Assembly: GCA_040755195.1 (NCBI GenBank)
Contig: JBFMBL010000021.1
Coordinates: 1-42,673, forward strand
Direction: 5' to 3'
DNA length: 42,673 bases
Source of the DNA: SURF-55 sp040755195
Lineage (GTDB): Bacteria; Bacillota; Desulfotomaculia; Desulfotomaculales; Ammonificaceae
The notes under the pieces are model-generated. The model saw nothing but the letters and a program-made list of their open reading frames with translations. It searched no databases and was not told the DNA's origin. The translations under genes and the position numbers were made by a program. This document shows, piece by piece, positions 8,466 to 15,627 of the stretch (position 1 is its first letter; every line of letters begins with the position of its first letter).

Positions 8466-8963
8466 CTCCAAGTATCTTTCTATTCCGAGTTCCTTTAAAC
8501 GCAAGGATTTTGCGGCCACTTCCCGGCCCAGCGATTCCTTGTATGCTTTTACCTTCTCTAGAACAGACGGTTCACCCGTACTGATAATTTGTGCCGCCAA
8601 CATACCGGCGTTGAAGGCGCCGTTCAACGCCACCGTGGCAACCGGCACCCCTTTAGGCATCTGGACGATCGATAGTAAAGCGTCAAGCCCTCCAAGGGTT
8701 CCTCCGGTAATAGGAACACCTATAACGGGCAGCGGCGTCTGCGCCGCAATGACCCCCGGAAGGTGCGCGGCGGCACCCGCGGCAGCGATAATCACCTTAA
8801 GCCCGCGATCCGCCGCCGTCCGGGCATACTCGCGAACCCTTTCCGGTAAACGGTGCGCCGAGGCTATTTCCAACTCATATGGGATGTCGAAAAGCAGAAG
8901 GACGTCTATAGTTCCTTTGATGACCGGCAAATCGGAGTCGCTTCCCACCACGATACCCACCAT
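8448..8963 (-). CDS. purE: N5-carboxyaminoimidazole ribonucleotide mutase, class I
   Basis: PurE moves the carboxyl group of N5-CAIR to give CAIR. The 171-aa protein has the phosphate loop GIVVGSDSDLPV, the catalytic-His region ASAHRLPERV, AGAAAHLPGVIAAQTPLPVIGVP and a GGLDALLSIVQMPKGVPVAT segment, all diagnostic of class I PurE. It is the first gene of the purine run. A promoter-like site and a terminator hairpin lie between fabI and this gene. The last five or so residues and the stop codon come from a heptad array, so the C-terminus has been captured by repeat DNA. Confidence 0.96.
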   Translation of the reverse strand: MVGIVVGSDSDLPVIKGTIDVLLLFDIPYELEIASAHRLPERVREYARTAADRGLKVIIAAAGAAAHLPGVIAAQTPLPVIGVPITGGTLGGLDALLSIVQMPKGVPVATVALNGAFNAGMLAAQIISTGEPSVLEKVKAYKESLGREVAAKSLRLKELGIERYLEKSPKS

Positions 8964-8995
8964 GTTATAACAACCCCGCTTCGAAAAACTTAAAA

Positions 8996-9032
8996 ACCCA
9001 AGCGGTAAATCCTTATTTTATGCCGCCTGGGT
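8996..9032 (-). terminator. Intrinsic terminator or attenuator before purE
   Basis: On the minus strand ACCCAGGCGG pairs with CCGCTTGGGT (10 bp with one G-U), followed by TTTTTAAGTTTTT. It lies about 60 nt after the fabI stop but downstream of a promoter-like sequence at 9055-9084. It may terminate fabI, attenuate the purine operon, or both. Confidence 0.7.
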
Positions 9033-9054
9033 CGAAAGCGCCGCCATATATTTA

Positions 9055-9084
9055 ACTCTACCAAAAATCAGGGGGACATGTCAA
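9055..9084 (-). promoter_or_regulatory. Candidate promoter of the purine operon
   Basis: On the minus strand TTGACA is followed after 18 nt by TAGAGT. It sits just downstream of the fabI stop and upstream of the terminator-like hairpin that precedes purE. Confidence 0.5.
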
Positions 9085-9091
9085 TTGTAAC

Positions 9092-9871
9092 TCACACACC
9101 GACAATGTGATAGCCGCAATCGACGAAAATTGTCTCTCCCGTGACCGCGCTGGACATCTCCGAAGCCAGAAAAAGTCCAACGTTACCTATCTCGGCCGGT
9201 GTAACCTGGCGCCGGAGCGGCGCTTTTTCTTCAACCACCTTCATAAGGCTCGAAAACCCGGAAACCCCTTTTGCCGCAAGGGTTTTAACCGGGCCGGCTG
9301 AAATGGCGTTAACCCTGATGCCGGAAGGCCCCAAATCTGCGGCAAGATACCGCACCGAAGCCTCAAGCGCTGCCTTCGCGACCCCCATAACATTGTAGTT
9401 CGGTACCGCCCGCTCGGATCCAAGGTAGGTCATCGTAATGACGCTCCCACCGCCCGCCTTTTCCATCAGCGGCTTGGCCTTTCGGGCGCAAAGAACCAGG
9501 GAATATGCGCTTATCTCGAGCGCGGTGTTCCATTGTGCCAGCGACGTAGTATAAAAATAACCGTCAAGAGCTTCCTTCGGCGCAAAGGCCAGCGAGTGTA
9601 CGAGAATATCAAGGCTTCCCCAGCGCTCCTGAACCGTATTGAAAAGAGCATCCACTTGCTCCGGTTTGGTTACATCACATTCGGTAAGGGGGATGTTCCC
9701 ACCAAGGCTCGTTGAAAGTTCGACTACGTATTCTTTCAAACGTTCGCTCTGGTAGTTGAACCAGAGGTTCGCCTTTTCCCGGTGGAGTGCCTGGGCGATT
9801 CCCCAGGCGATGGAACGCTTATTGGCCACTCCGAGGATAAGCGCTTTCTTCCCCGCCACCAATCCCGCCAT
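9092..9871 (-). CDS. fabI: Enoyl-ACP reductase (NADH), FabI type
   Basis: FabI makes the last reduction in each round of fatty-acid elongation. The 259-aa short-chain dehydrogenase shows the FabI-specific cofactor region ILGVANKRSIAWGIAQAL, HSLAFAPKEAL, and the catalytic pair Tyr159-x6-Lys166 in NYNVMGVAKAALEA. RVNAISAGPVKTLAA follows. The ATG at 9871 comes after AAGGCGGTG. A promoter-like TTGACA with an 18-nt spacer lies about 150 bp upstream, so it is probably its own transcription unit. Confidence 0.96.
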   Translation of the reverse strand: MAGLVAGKKALILGVANKRSIAWGIAQALHREKANLWFNYQSERLKEYVVELSTSLGGNIPLTECDVTKPEQVDALFNTVQERWGSLDILVHSLAFAPKEALDGYFYTTSLAQWNTALEISAYSLVLCARKAKPLMEKAGGGSVITMTYLGSERAVPNYNVMGVAKAALEASVRYLAADLGPSGIRVNAISAGPVKTLAAKGVSGFSSLMKVVEEKAPLRRQVTPAEIGNVGLFLASEMSSAVTGETIFVDCGYHIVGV

Positions 9872-10016
9872 TTAAACACCGCCTTTTTCGCAATTCTGAT
9901 TAAAGTTCATTTAAAAAACAAACCTGTTCGTCCGTGGGTGGAAAAGCCGGGGAGAACTCTTAAAATGATTGCAGCAAGGCCGGTTTTAGCAACGTCTCCC
10001 GGTTTTTCCTTGCAAC

Positions 10017-10046
10017 ACCATACCGCATTCCTATATTTTTTGTCAA
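10017..10046 (-). promoter_or_regulatory. Candidate fabI promoter
   Basis: On the minus strand TTGACA, an 18-nt spacer and TATGGT (4 of 6 match to TATAAT) lie 146 bp upstream of the fabI start. I saw no recognisable FapR-type operator. Confidence 0.4.
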
Positions 10047-10153
10047 GCAACTGGTGCCGGAGGCGATAAGCGGCAGGTGAGAGGTGAAAGATTGGCGGTG
10101 AAAGCCTGCCGGCCAGGCACGTCAAGCGTTAACGACGGTTAAATAAAGTGCTG

Positions 10154-11098
10154 TTATCCGGTCGGATTCGTGAAAGGGAAAGGTGAAGCCAATACCCGTT
10201 CGTAGCGTTCCCCGGCCTGATCGAGGGTAGGAAGCCCCGTCCTGGCGCCCCAATTCTCGACGGCGAACGAGGCCATGACGGCGGCAAAGTTGTGTGACTC
10301 CTCTATAGAGCGGCCGCCTAAACACCCGAAGATAAAACCGGCGGCGAAGGCGTCACCCGCGCCCGTCGTATCGACCACGGCCTTGCTTACGGCAGGCAGG
10401 TGTTGATCGGTGGAGGGTGTGGCCACCAGACTTCCCTCCCCTCCCAAAGTAACAACGACGGTACGGACGCCTTCGTCCAGGAGTTTCCGGGAACTCTGCC
10501 AAGGATCGTTTCTACCGGTCAGTTTCTTCAGTTCCGGCCGCGCCAGGAAAAGCACCTCGCAACGCCCGAAAAAAGGGCGCAGTTCCTTGATTCCCCTCAC
10601 CGCGTACAACGCTCCGGGAGCAAAACTGAAGCGCACCCGCTCCGGTAAAGCGAGTACGAAATCGCGCTGGACGGCAAAGGGTTCGTCCCCGGCGAAGGAA
10701 GAACAGTGCACCCATCCCACCGTAGAAGCCAGACCCGATTGCAGCTCCTCCAAACCCACGGCCATGTTGGCGCCCGGTGAAACATACAGGGCTCTTTGAC
10801 CCTTCTTGTCCACGAAGCCTAAAATCCGCCCGGTCTGTAACCCGTTTTTTACAACAATAGCGCTTGTATCCACACCGGAAGAATTAAGCGACTCTACCAC
10901 CAGTATGCCGTCGGCGTCGTCACCAATGACGCCCGCAAACCGGGCGGGTAAACCCAACCTTGCCAGGGCGAAAGTTGTGTTAGCGGCGGAACCGCCGGGT
11001 TGTCTGCCTACCTGCCGGCAGAAACTTTCGCCGTCGGTCACCAGAGCGTCGGCAGCAAAAAGATAATCAACGTTTAACGCGCCACAACCCAATACCAC
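10154..11098 (-). CDS. PfkB-family sugar or nucleoside kinase
   Basis: A ribokinase-fold kinase of about 314 aa. The N-terminal part reads VLGCGALNVDYL, with the substrate-region glycines QPGGSAANTTFALARLG. The anion hole and catalytic Asp are in DTTGAGDAFAAGFIFGCLGG near the C-terminus. I place the start at GTG 11098, 8 nt after TGAGG and 10 nt after the stop of the preceding gene. The open frame extends to 11167, but that part overlaps the upstream gene. It is the last gene of a cassette with a HAD phosphatase and a PurN-like transferase. The substrate cannot be read from sequence. Confidence 0.85.
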   Translation of the reverse strand: MVLGCGALNVDYLFAADALVTDGESFCRQVGRQPGGSAANTTFALARLGLPARFAGVIGDDADGILVVESLNSSGVDTSAIVVKNGLQTGRILGFVDKKGQRALYVSPGANMAVGLEELQSGLASTVGWVHCSSFAGDEPFAVQRDFVLALPERVRFSFAPGALYAVRGIKELRPFFGRCEVLFLARPELKKLTGRNDPWQSSRKLLDEGVRTVVVTLGGEGSLVATPSTDQHLPAVSKAVVDTTGAGDAFAAGFIFGCLGGRSIEESHNFAAVMASFAVENWGARTGLPTLDQAGERYERVLASPFPFTNPTG

Positions 11099-11108
11099 TT
11101 TTATATCC

Positions 11109-12098
11109 TCAACCAAGTTTCGCGGCCTGCCCGCGCATCTTACGGCGAAATGCCTTGTGGACGGCAATGACCTCCTTGTGATCCTTTAAAGGAGGAAGCC
11201 AGTGATAAACCGGCCCTTCCGCTTCGGCCGGCCGTTGTGCCAGTTTCTCGACCACCTTCATGGCATTTGCCTTCCCGCCGTCCAGAAAGGTCTCCACAAC
11301 GGGTAGAATGGCCCGCAGGTCCAGGGCTGCAACCCCGCAGGAGCCATAAGGAACCGCATATTCATTCCCGTTAAAAACAATGGAAAGCCCGCCTGCCTCC
11401 TCCACCATTGCCAGCATCTTAAAATCCGTGATGCTGTCTCCCACTGCCACCAGCCGCTCGGGTTCAACCTGGAATCTCCCGGCGAAACGGGTAAGGGCCG
11501 CTGTTTTACGCGCCCCGCCTACGACCTTCACCTGCTGCACCAACCTTCCCACAGGCCTGGAGGGGAGATCGCTCCAGAAAAAAGAATCACACAGGCGATT
11601 AATCCGCTCCTCTTCGGCAAGCGGCACGGTGAGCAGTTTTTCCTGCACGTCCAGTATGAATTCACGGTCTTCCCCGGTCAATTGCAAGCGCATCTCATTA
11701 ACAGGGAGGAGGGTGCAGGCCACCCGGTCCACCGGAACACCCACCCGGCCGGCGATACTGTGTGCGTGCTGGCAGTAGCTCGTCGAGATAATGACGACCG
11801 GCAAACCATGCTGCTGTAATGCCTGGACCGTCTCCGCGGCGCCGGGGACCAACCCCGCGCGCGCGGTTGCTTTTTGGATATCGGCTTCATCAATCCCGTC
11901 AGCCAGTAAGAAGGGGACAAGAAGCATCAGTGTATCCCCGGGCTCGTACCCCTCACGGCCGCGGAGTGTCAGCACATCGTCATAACGGCTGAGGCGCTCA
12001 AACAACTCGTACCCTTCAGCCGCGCGTCCCATTACCTCGTAGGCGTTATCCTGGGGCGACAGGGGGCCCTCAAGGTCAAAAGCAATCATAAACGACAT
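11109..12098 (-). CDS. HAD-superfamily phosphatase-like protein with a D-x-E motif I
   Basis: A 329-aa soluble protein. Motif I is AFDLEGPLSPQDNAYE: the nucleophile Asp is present but the usual second Asp is Glu. Motif II is probably VVIISTSYCQ, a Lys-containing segment GGARKTAAL serves as motif III, and GDSITDFKML is a clear motif IV. The D-x-EGP-S-x-DNA motif recalls the archaeal HAD proteins annotated as EhaR, a resemblance from memory only. The ATG at 12098 follows AAGGTGATG. It is tightly linked to the formyltransferase upstream (37 bp) and the PfkB kinase downstream (10 bp). Confidence 0.75.
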   Translation of the reverse strand: MSFMIAFDLEGPLSPQDNAYEVMGRAAEGYELFERLSRYDDVLTLRGREGYEPGDTLMLLVPFLLADGIDEADIQKATARAGLVPGAAETVQALQQHGLPVVIISTSYCQHAHSIAGRVGVPVDRVACTLLPVNEMRLQLTGEDREFILDVQEKLLTVPLAEEERINRLCDSFFWSDLPSRPVGRLVQQVKVVGGARKTAALTRFAGRFQVEPERLVAVGDSITDFKMLAMVEEAGGLSIVFNGNEYAVPYGSCGVAALDLRAILPVVETFLDGGKANAMKVVEKLAQRPAEAEGPVYHWLPPLKDHKEVIAVHKAFRRKMRGQAAKLG

Positions 12099-12135
12099 AG
12101 TCCCACATCACCTTTTGACTTCTCTTACCACATGC

Positions 12136-12969
12136 TCAAACAGGGGGTAAAAGCCCGTCTACTTCCGCGCTGACATCGACTCCGGGAGATGGAGTTCCGC
12201 CATACAGAACCATCCGGTTTTCCAACCGGATGGCGCCGTGCGCAAGTTTTTCAAGAGTAACAAGAATCAATGGAATCTCCCGGGCAAACTCATGACGCCG
12301 GATCATCTGAAACAACGGGTTTGCCTCACCGTCTTCACGAATTATTTGCGCCAGGGGTTTTCGCTGAAGACGGCGCGTCAATTCCGCCCAGAAAGGATTG
12401 AATTCCGCCGCGGTAAGTAAGAACCGGCAGTACGCAACCGGCGGCCCCTCGTCAAGCTCGGGGGTGACAAGGTGAATCATGGCTCCCGCTTCCCCCGCCT
12501 TTTGCTCGATGAGCTGCCAGATCACCTCCTGCCAGGTCCCTTTAGGTCCCCCGGGTAAAGCCGGATGCAGGTTCAGCATCATATGCCGCGAGCACATCTC
12601 GGCGCCGACAACCAGCATGTACCCGGCAAGAAAAGAGAAGGCAACACCGTAAGGATCAATACGCTTCAGGACCTTCGTATGGTATTTGTTTCGCCATAAT
12701 GCAAGAGCCCCGGCGTCACCGCCGAGCCCCCGCCGGCGCAGATCCGGTTCAAAGCGCTGGGATGAAAAAGTAACCAGGCGAAGCCCGTATTCCTTTACCA
12801 GGCTCAAGAAAGAATCGCTTTCGACGCTCTCTCCTTCTTCCCGGTTGGAAAAAACAAAGGCTATTTCCAGAGGGAGTTCGCCGGATTCAATGGCTTCCAC
12901 TACGACTCGAAGCAATTCCCCGGCCGCCGCGTCACGTCCGGTGGAAAACCACCCTATACGAAGGCCCAT
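12136..12969 (-). CDS. PurN-like formyltransferase-fold protein
   Basis: A 277-aa protein whose first 190 residues align with GAR transformylase (PurN). LNLHPALPGGPKGT corresponds to the PurN LNIHPSLLP segment, keeping the catalytic Asn and His. TPELDEGPPV corresponds to TDELDGGPV, keeping the catalytic Asp. The N-terminal phosphate-binding loop differs (STGRDAAAGELL instead of SGNGSNLQA), and there is an extra C-terminal stretch of about 80 residues. The ATG at 12969 follows GAGGTG. The local purine operon lacks purN, so this could be a divergent GAR transformylase. The loop change and the kinase/phosphatase neighbours also allow another substrate. Confidence 0.75.
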   Translation of the reverse strand: MGLRIGWFSTGRDAAAGELLRVVVEAIESGELPLEIAFVFSNREEGESVESDSFLSLVKEYGLRLVTFSSQRFEPDLRRRGLGGDAGALALWRNKYHTKVLKRIDPYGVAFSFLAGYMLVVGAEMCSRHMMLNLHPALPGGPKGTWQEVIWQLIEQKAGEAGAMIHLVTPELDEGPPVAYCRFLLTAAEFNPFWAELTRRLQRKPLAQIIREDGEANPLFQMIRRHEFAREIPLILVTLEKLAHGAIRLENRMVLYGGTPSPGVDVSAEVDGLLPPV

Positions 12970-12986
12970 AAACACACCTCTATTTT

Positions 12987-13121
12987 GCAACTATTCAGGC
13001 ACGAGTTTTAGGTCCGAATCCGGAAGTTAGTAGCCAGAATCCAGAATATAGGATCAGCAGCAACTCCCATATATTCTGACTTCTGACTTCTGGCTACTGG
13101 ATTCTGACCCCGAATAGATAC
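12987..13121. mobile_element. Miniature IS66-like element, diverged copy
   Basis: It begins GCAACTATTCAGGCACGAG and ends CCGAATAGATAC. Its two ends match the corresponding ends of the 42102-42502 copy, including TTTAGGTCCGAAT on one side and GGTCAGAAT on the other. The 8-bp flanks (TCTATTTT and CCTGATGA) do not match, so the target duplication is lost or the copy is rearranged. It contains a five-unit heptad array at 13074-13108. Confidence 0.65.
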
Positions 13122-13270
13122 CCTGATGAAGTCTGATCACAGCTTCATTGTCACTGGTAACCACAATTTTTGTCAAGTCTCCGCGATATCGTTACTTGAA
13201 TATTTAAACAACAAAAAAGAAGGAGATGACACTGACGATAATGAATCAAAAAAATCAGGAGTGATCCCCC

Positions 13271-13957
13271 ATGCAAAAAAGGACGATAATCTTCGGGCTG
13301 CTTCTGTTTACACTCCTTCTGCTTTTTCTTTGCGGCTGTCGCAGCCGCAAGGAAAACACGCCGTTACCTGAAGATAAAACACCGCCATTTAAAGCGGAAA
13401 CATCGGCGGGTAAGGTGGATCGCCTGCCCGAACAGCCCCCCGTGAAAGAGGCAAAGGTTCTCATAGTGGTTGCGCCGTCGTTGTTCCGGGATGAAGAATA
13501 TCAAATACCCCGCGAGATCCTCGAAGAAAACGGGTATTTGGTTCTGGTTGCTTCAGCTACACGCGAAACCGCCCGGGGAACGAACGGGCTGGCGGTTAAA
13601 CCGGACCTTACGCTTTCCGAAGCCCGCGGCGGGGACTTCGCCGCGGTGATCTTCGCCGGTGGTCCCGGCGCCGAAGAATACTTCAAGGACCCCGAAGCCC
13701 ACCGCCTGGCCCGGGAAGCTCTGAGTTCAGGCGGGGTGACAGGCGCCATTTGCATCGCCCCCGGCATCCTGGCGGAAGCGGACCTCCTAAAGGGTAAGAA
13801 ATGCACCGCCTACTCGTCCGAGAAGCAGCACCTCCGGGCAAAGGGCGCGGTCTATACAGGGCAGGATGTTGTGGCGGACGGAAGAATCGTCACCGCCAAC
13901 GGCCCGCAAAGCGCCCGCGAGTTTGGCGAGGCCATCTCCCGGCTCCTTAAGACATAG
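13271..13957 (+). CDS. Lipid-anchored DJ-1/PfpI-family protein
   Basis: A 228-aa protein beginning with a hydrophobic signal (FGLLLFTLLLLFL) and a lipobox-like LCGC, so it is probably a lipoprotein outside the membrane. A proline-rich linker follows to about residue 60. The DJ-1/PfpI domain then runs KVLIVVAPSLFRDEEYQIPREIL, VIFAGGPGAEEYF and the nucleophile elbow GAICIAPGILAEADLL, with the conserved Cys in AIC. The ATG lies about 7 nt after AGGAGTG. Most relatives are cytoplasmic glyoxalase, deglycase or protease-like proteins, so the exported location is unusual. Function is not assigned. Confidence 0.85.
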   Translation: MQKRTIIFGLLLFTLLLLFLCGCRSRKENTPLPEDKTPPFKAETSAGKVDRLPEQPPVKEAKVLIVVAPSLFRDEEYQIPREILEENGYLVLVASATRETARGTNGLAVKPDLTLSEARGGDFAAVIFAGGPGAEEYFKDPEAHRLAREALSSGGVTGAICIAPGILAEADLLKGKKCTAYSSEKQHLRAKGAVYTGQDVVADGRIVTANGPQSAREFGEAISRLLKT

Positions 13958-14068
13958 GAATTCTTTGAATCTTGCGGGAAACGCAGTAAAATAGGTAAAA
14001 TCCGGTTTTTTAAGGAATTCGTTAACAGCTACCTCAATCGGCGCAACGAGGCGAAAAAGGGCGACGGC

Positions 14069-14096
14069 TTCCGGCTTCTGACTTCCGACTTCTTTA
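14069..14096. repeat. Heptad repeat, unit TTCYGRC, four copies
   Basis: Units TTCCGGC, TTCTGAC, TTCCGAC, TTCTTTA lie immediately upstream of the FliK-like gene's ribosome-binding site. Confidence 0.75.
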
Positions 14097-14103
14097 AAGG
14101 ACG

Positions 14104-15060
14104 GTGGTCTCTGTGGGAATATCCGGAGTCAACCGCGTAACGCTTCAGCCCGGTGCGGCCTTACGGCTTCCCTGGCATCTCCGGTCGGGGCAGATGGTTT
14201 TCGTCGAAATGCTGGCGATAACCGGCCCCGAGGCCGTCGTTCGCGTCGCCGGTCAGACATTTAACGCCCGCGGCGAGTTGCCTTCGGCTGCGGCAAACTT
14301 CTGGGCGCTTGTCGAAGATATCAGCGGCGAAACATTAAATCTGCGGCGGCTGTCTTCCGGAACGACGGAAGAGCTCTTCCCCGAGGATCTCGCCCGCCTT
14401 CTCGAACTGCCCGCCGATAAAGACACGGTGCAGCTTCTCGGGGAAATGCTTAAGAAGGGTTTACCGCTGGAACGCCGGACGATTTTACGGTTCCTGGCTG
14501 AGGGCAAGACGCTTCCCGAGAACGAACGGGAAGCGTTCTGGGCGGCCAGGCTGTACATCGAGACCCTCGACCTGCGTGAATCCCCTGAGAAATTGCGCCC
14601 GGCGGTGGATTATCTACTACAGCGCAACCAAGCCGCGCCCCAGGGGCAAGAGGCATTGAACAGCGCCCAGGCGCTCATACCCGGTCAGGAAATCCTGCGT
14701 TTTTTTACCTATACGGGCAAAGATATTTTCGGGGAATTATTTGTAATATACAAGGACGGAAACGCCGAGGCACAGAATTCACCCGCAGGGCTGGCCATAC
14801 AGGTTAACAGCCCCCGCCTCGGGCAAACCTGGGTTTATCTCGCAGAAAGCGAAGAGGGTCTGACGGTCAGGGTGGTTGTAGCCGGCGAACAATTCCTCCA
14901 ACCGGCATCATCGGCCGTTGAATCCTTGGAGGAAAAGCTTAAGGCTATGGGATACAGGGTAAATCAAGTAACAGCCGTCACGCGGCCGGTACGGGACGTT
15001 TTCGACCTCTTGCAACCGCCTGAGGTGCCCGGATACCGTTCGCTGGACACGGTGGTCTGA
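14104..15060 (+). CDS. FliK-like (YlqG-type) protein
   Basis: A 318-aa soluble protein. The C-terminal 110 residues (FFTYTGKDIFGELFVIY, LGQTWVYLAESEEGLTVRVVV, LEEKLKAMGYRVNQVTAV) have the pattern of the flagellar hook-length control protein C-terminal domain. The N-terminal half has no recognisable domain. It is followed by a free-standing FlhB C-terminal-like gene and an RNase H gene. Bacillus subtilis has a comparable ylqG-ylqH pair next to rnhB, away from the flagellar operon. The start is a GTG at 14104; another GTG nine bases later fits AAAGGAC about as well. Confidence 0.65.
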   Translation: MVSVGISGVNRVTLQPGAALRLPWHLRSGQMVFVEMLAITGPEAVVRVAGQTFNARGELPSAAANFWALVEDISGETLNLRRLSSGTTEELFPEDLARLLELPADKDTVQLLGEMLKKGLPLERRTILRFLAEGKTLPENEREAFWAARLYIETLDLRESPEKLRPAVDYLLQRNQAAPQGQEALNSAQALIPGQEILRFFTYTGKDIFGELFVIYKDGNAEAQNSPAGLAIQVNSPRLGQTWVYLAESEEGLTVRVVVAGEQFLQPASSAVESLEEKLKAMGYRVNQVTAVTRPVRDVFDLLQPPEVPGYRSLDTVV

Positions 15061-15063
15061 GTA

Positions 15064-15119
15064 CGAGTTACGAGTTACGAGTTATGAGTTGCGAGTTGCG
15101 AGTTGCGAGTTATGAGTTG
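15064..15119. repeat. Heptad repeat, unit CGAGTTA, eight copies
   Basis: Eight consecutive units: CGAGTTA x3, TGAGTTG, CGAGTTG x2, CGAGTTA, TGAGTTG. It starts three bases after the stop of the FliK-like gene and is the longest uninterrupted heptad array in the window. Confidence 0.95.
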
Positions 15120-15294
15120 CAGATTTGTGAGCTAACCACTCAAAGCGCCGTGAACCCCGAACGGACATGAAAAGTATCTCTTTATCTTGAACGTTAAACG
15201 TTGGACGCCGGACCAAACACATGTCGCAAACCGTATAATAAAGAATGAGAACCGGCGTGGAAAGTTATTTCCCTGTTATCGGTATTAATTATTT

Positions 15295-15332
15295 TGAATC
15301 ATGGCGTTCTTGGCGTCTTGGCGGTGAGATTT
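15295..15332 (+). repeat. 38-bp leader module, copy B
   Basis: Inverted relative to 1276-1313 with one mismatch in 38. Relative to the downstream gene the orientation and position are the same: it ends about 8 nt before the Shine-Dalgarno of the FlhB-like gene. Confidence 0.85.
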
Positions 15333-15353
15333 GTTTCCCGAGGAGGTTAGCCG

Positions 15354-15626
15354 GTGGACGAAAAAATCAAAATGGCGGCAGCGATGTCCTATTACCCGGA
15401 AAAGGATTCGGCGCCGCAAATTGTGGCGGCAGGCCGCGGGGTTCTGGCCGAATTAATAGAAAACCTGGCGCGGGAAAACGGCGTGCCGGTTTACCGTGAC
15501 GAAAAACTGGCGTTTACCCTTACCGGCCTTGGATTGGGCCAGGAGATACCGCCGGCCCTTTATAAAGCCGTGGCCGAAATAATCGCCTGGGTTTACAGCC
15601 TGGAACAAAAGGTTGCCGGCCGCTGA
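15354..15626 (+). CDS. Free-standing FlhB C-terminal domain-like protein (YlqH/FlhX type)
   Basis: A 90-aa protein similar to the cytoplasmic C-terminal domain of FlhB, the flagellar export switch. It shows MAAAMSYYPEKDSAPQIVAAGRG, ENGVPVYRDEKLA and GQEIPPALYKAVAEIIAWVYSLE. It lacks the membrane part and the NPTH self-cleavage site: the start corresponds to sequence just after that site. The GTG at 15354 follows GAGGAGG by 7 nt. It is paired with the FliK-like gene, as in the ylqG-ylqH arrangement of Bacillus. The role of such pairs is unclear. Confidence 0.85.
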   Translation: MDEKIKMAAAMSYYPEKDSAPQIVAAGRGVLAELIENLARENGVPVYRDEKLAFTLTGLGLGQEIPPALYKAVAEIIAWVYSLEQKVAGR

Positions 15627-15627
15627 A

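Noticed and set aside
8964..9091. Purine riboswitch upstream of purE
   Set aside because: The spacer is too short between promoter and terminator and lacks the conserved three-way-junction loops of the guanine/adenine aptamer.
13228..13263. Tiny leader peptide frame before the DJ-1 lipoprotein gene
   Set aside because: An ATG directly abuts AAGGAG and the 12-codon frame has no codon bias or attenuator structure; coincidence is more likely.
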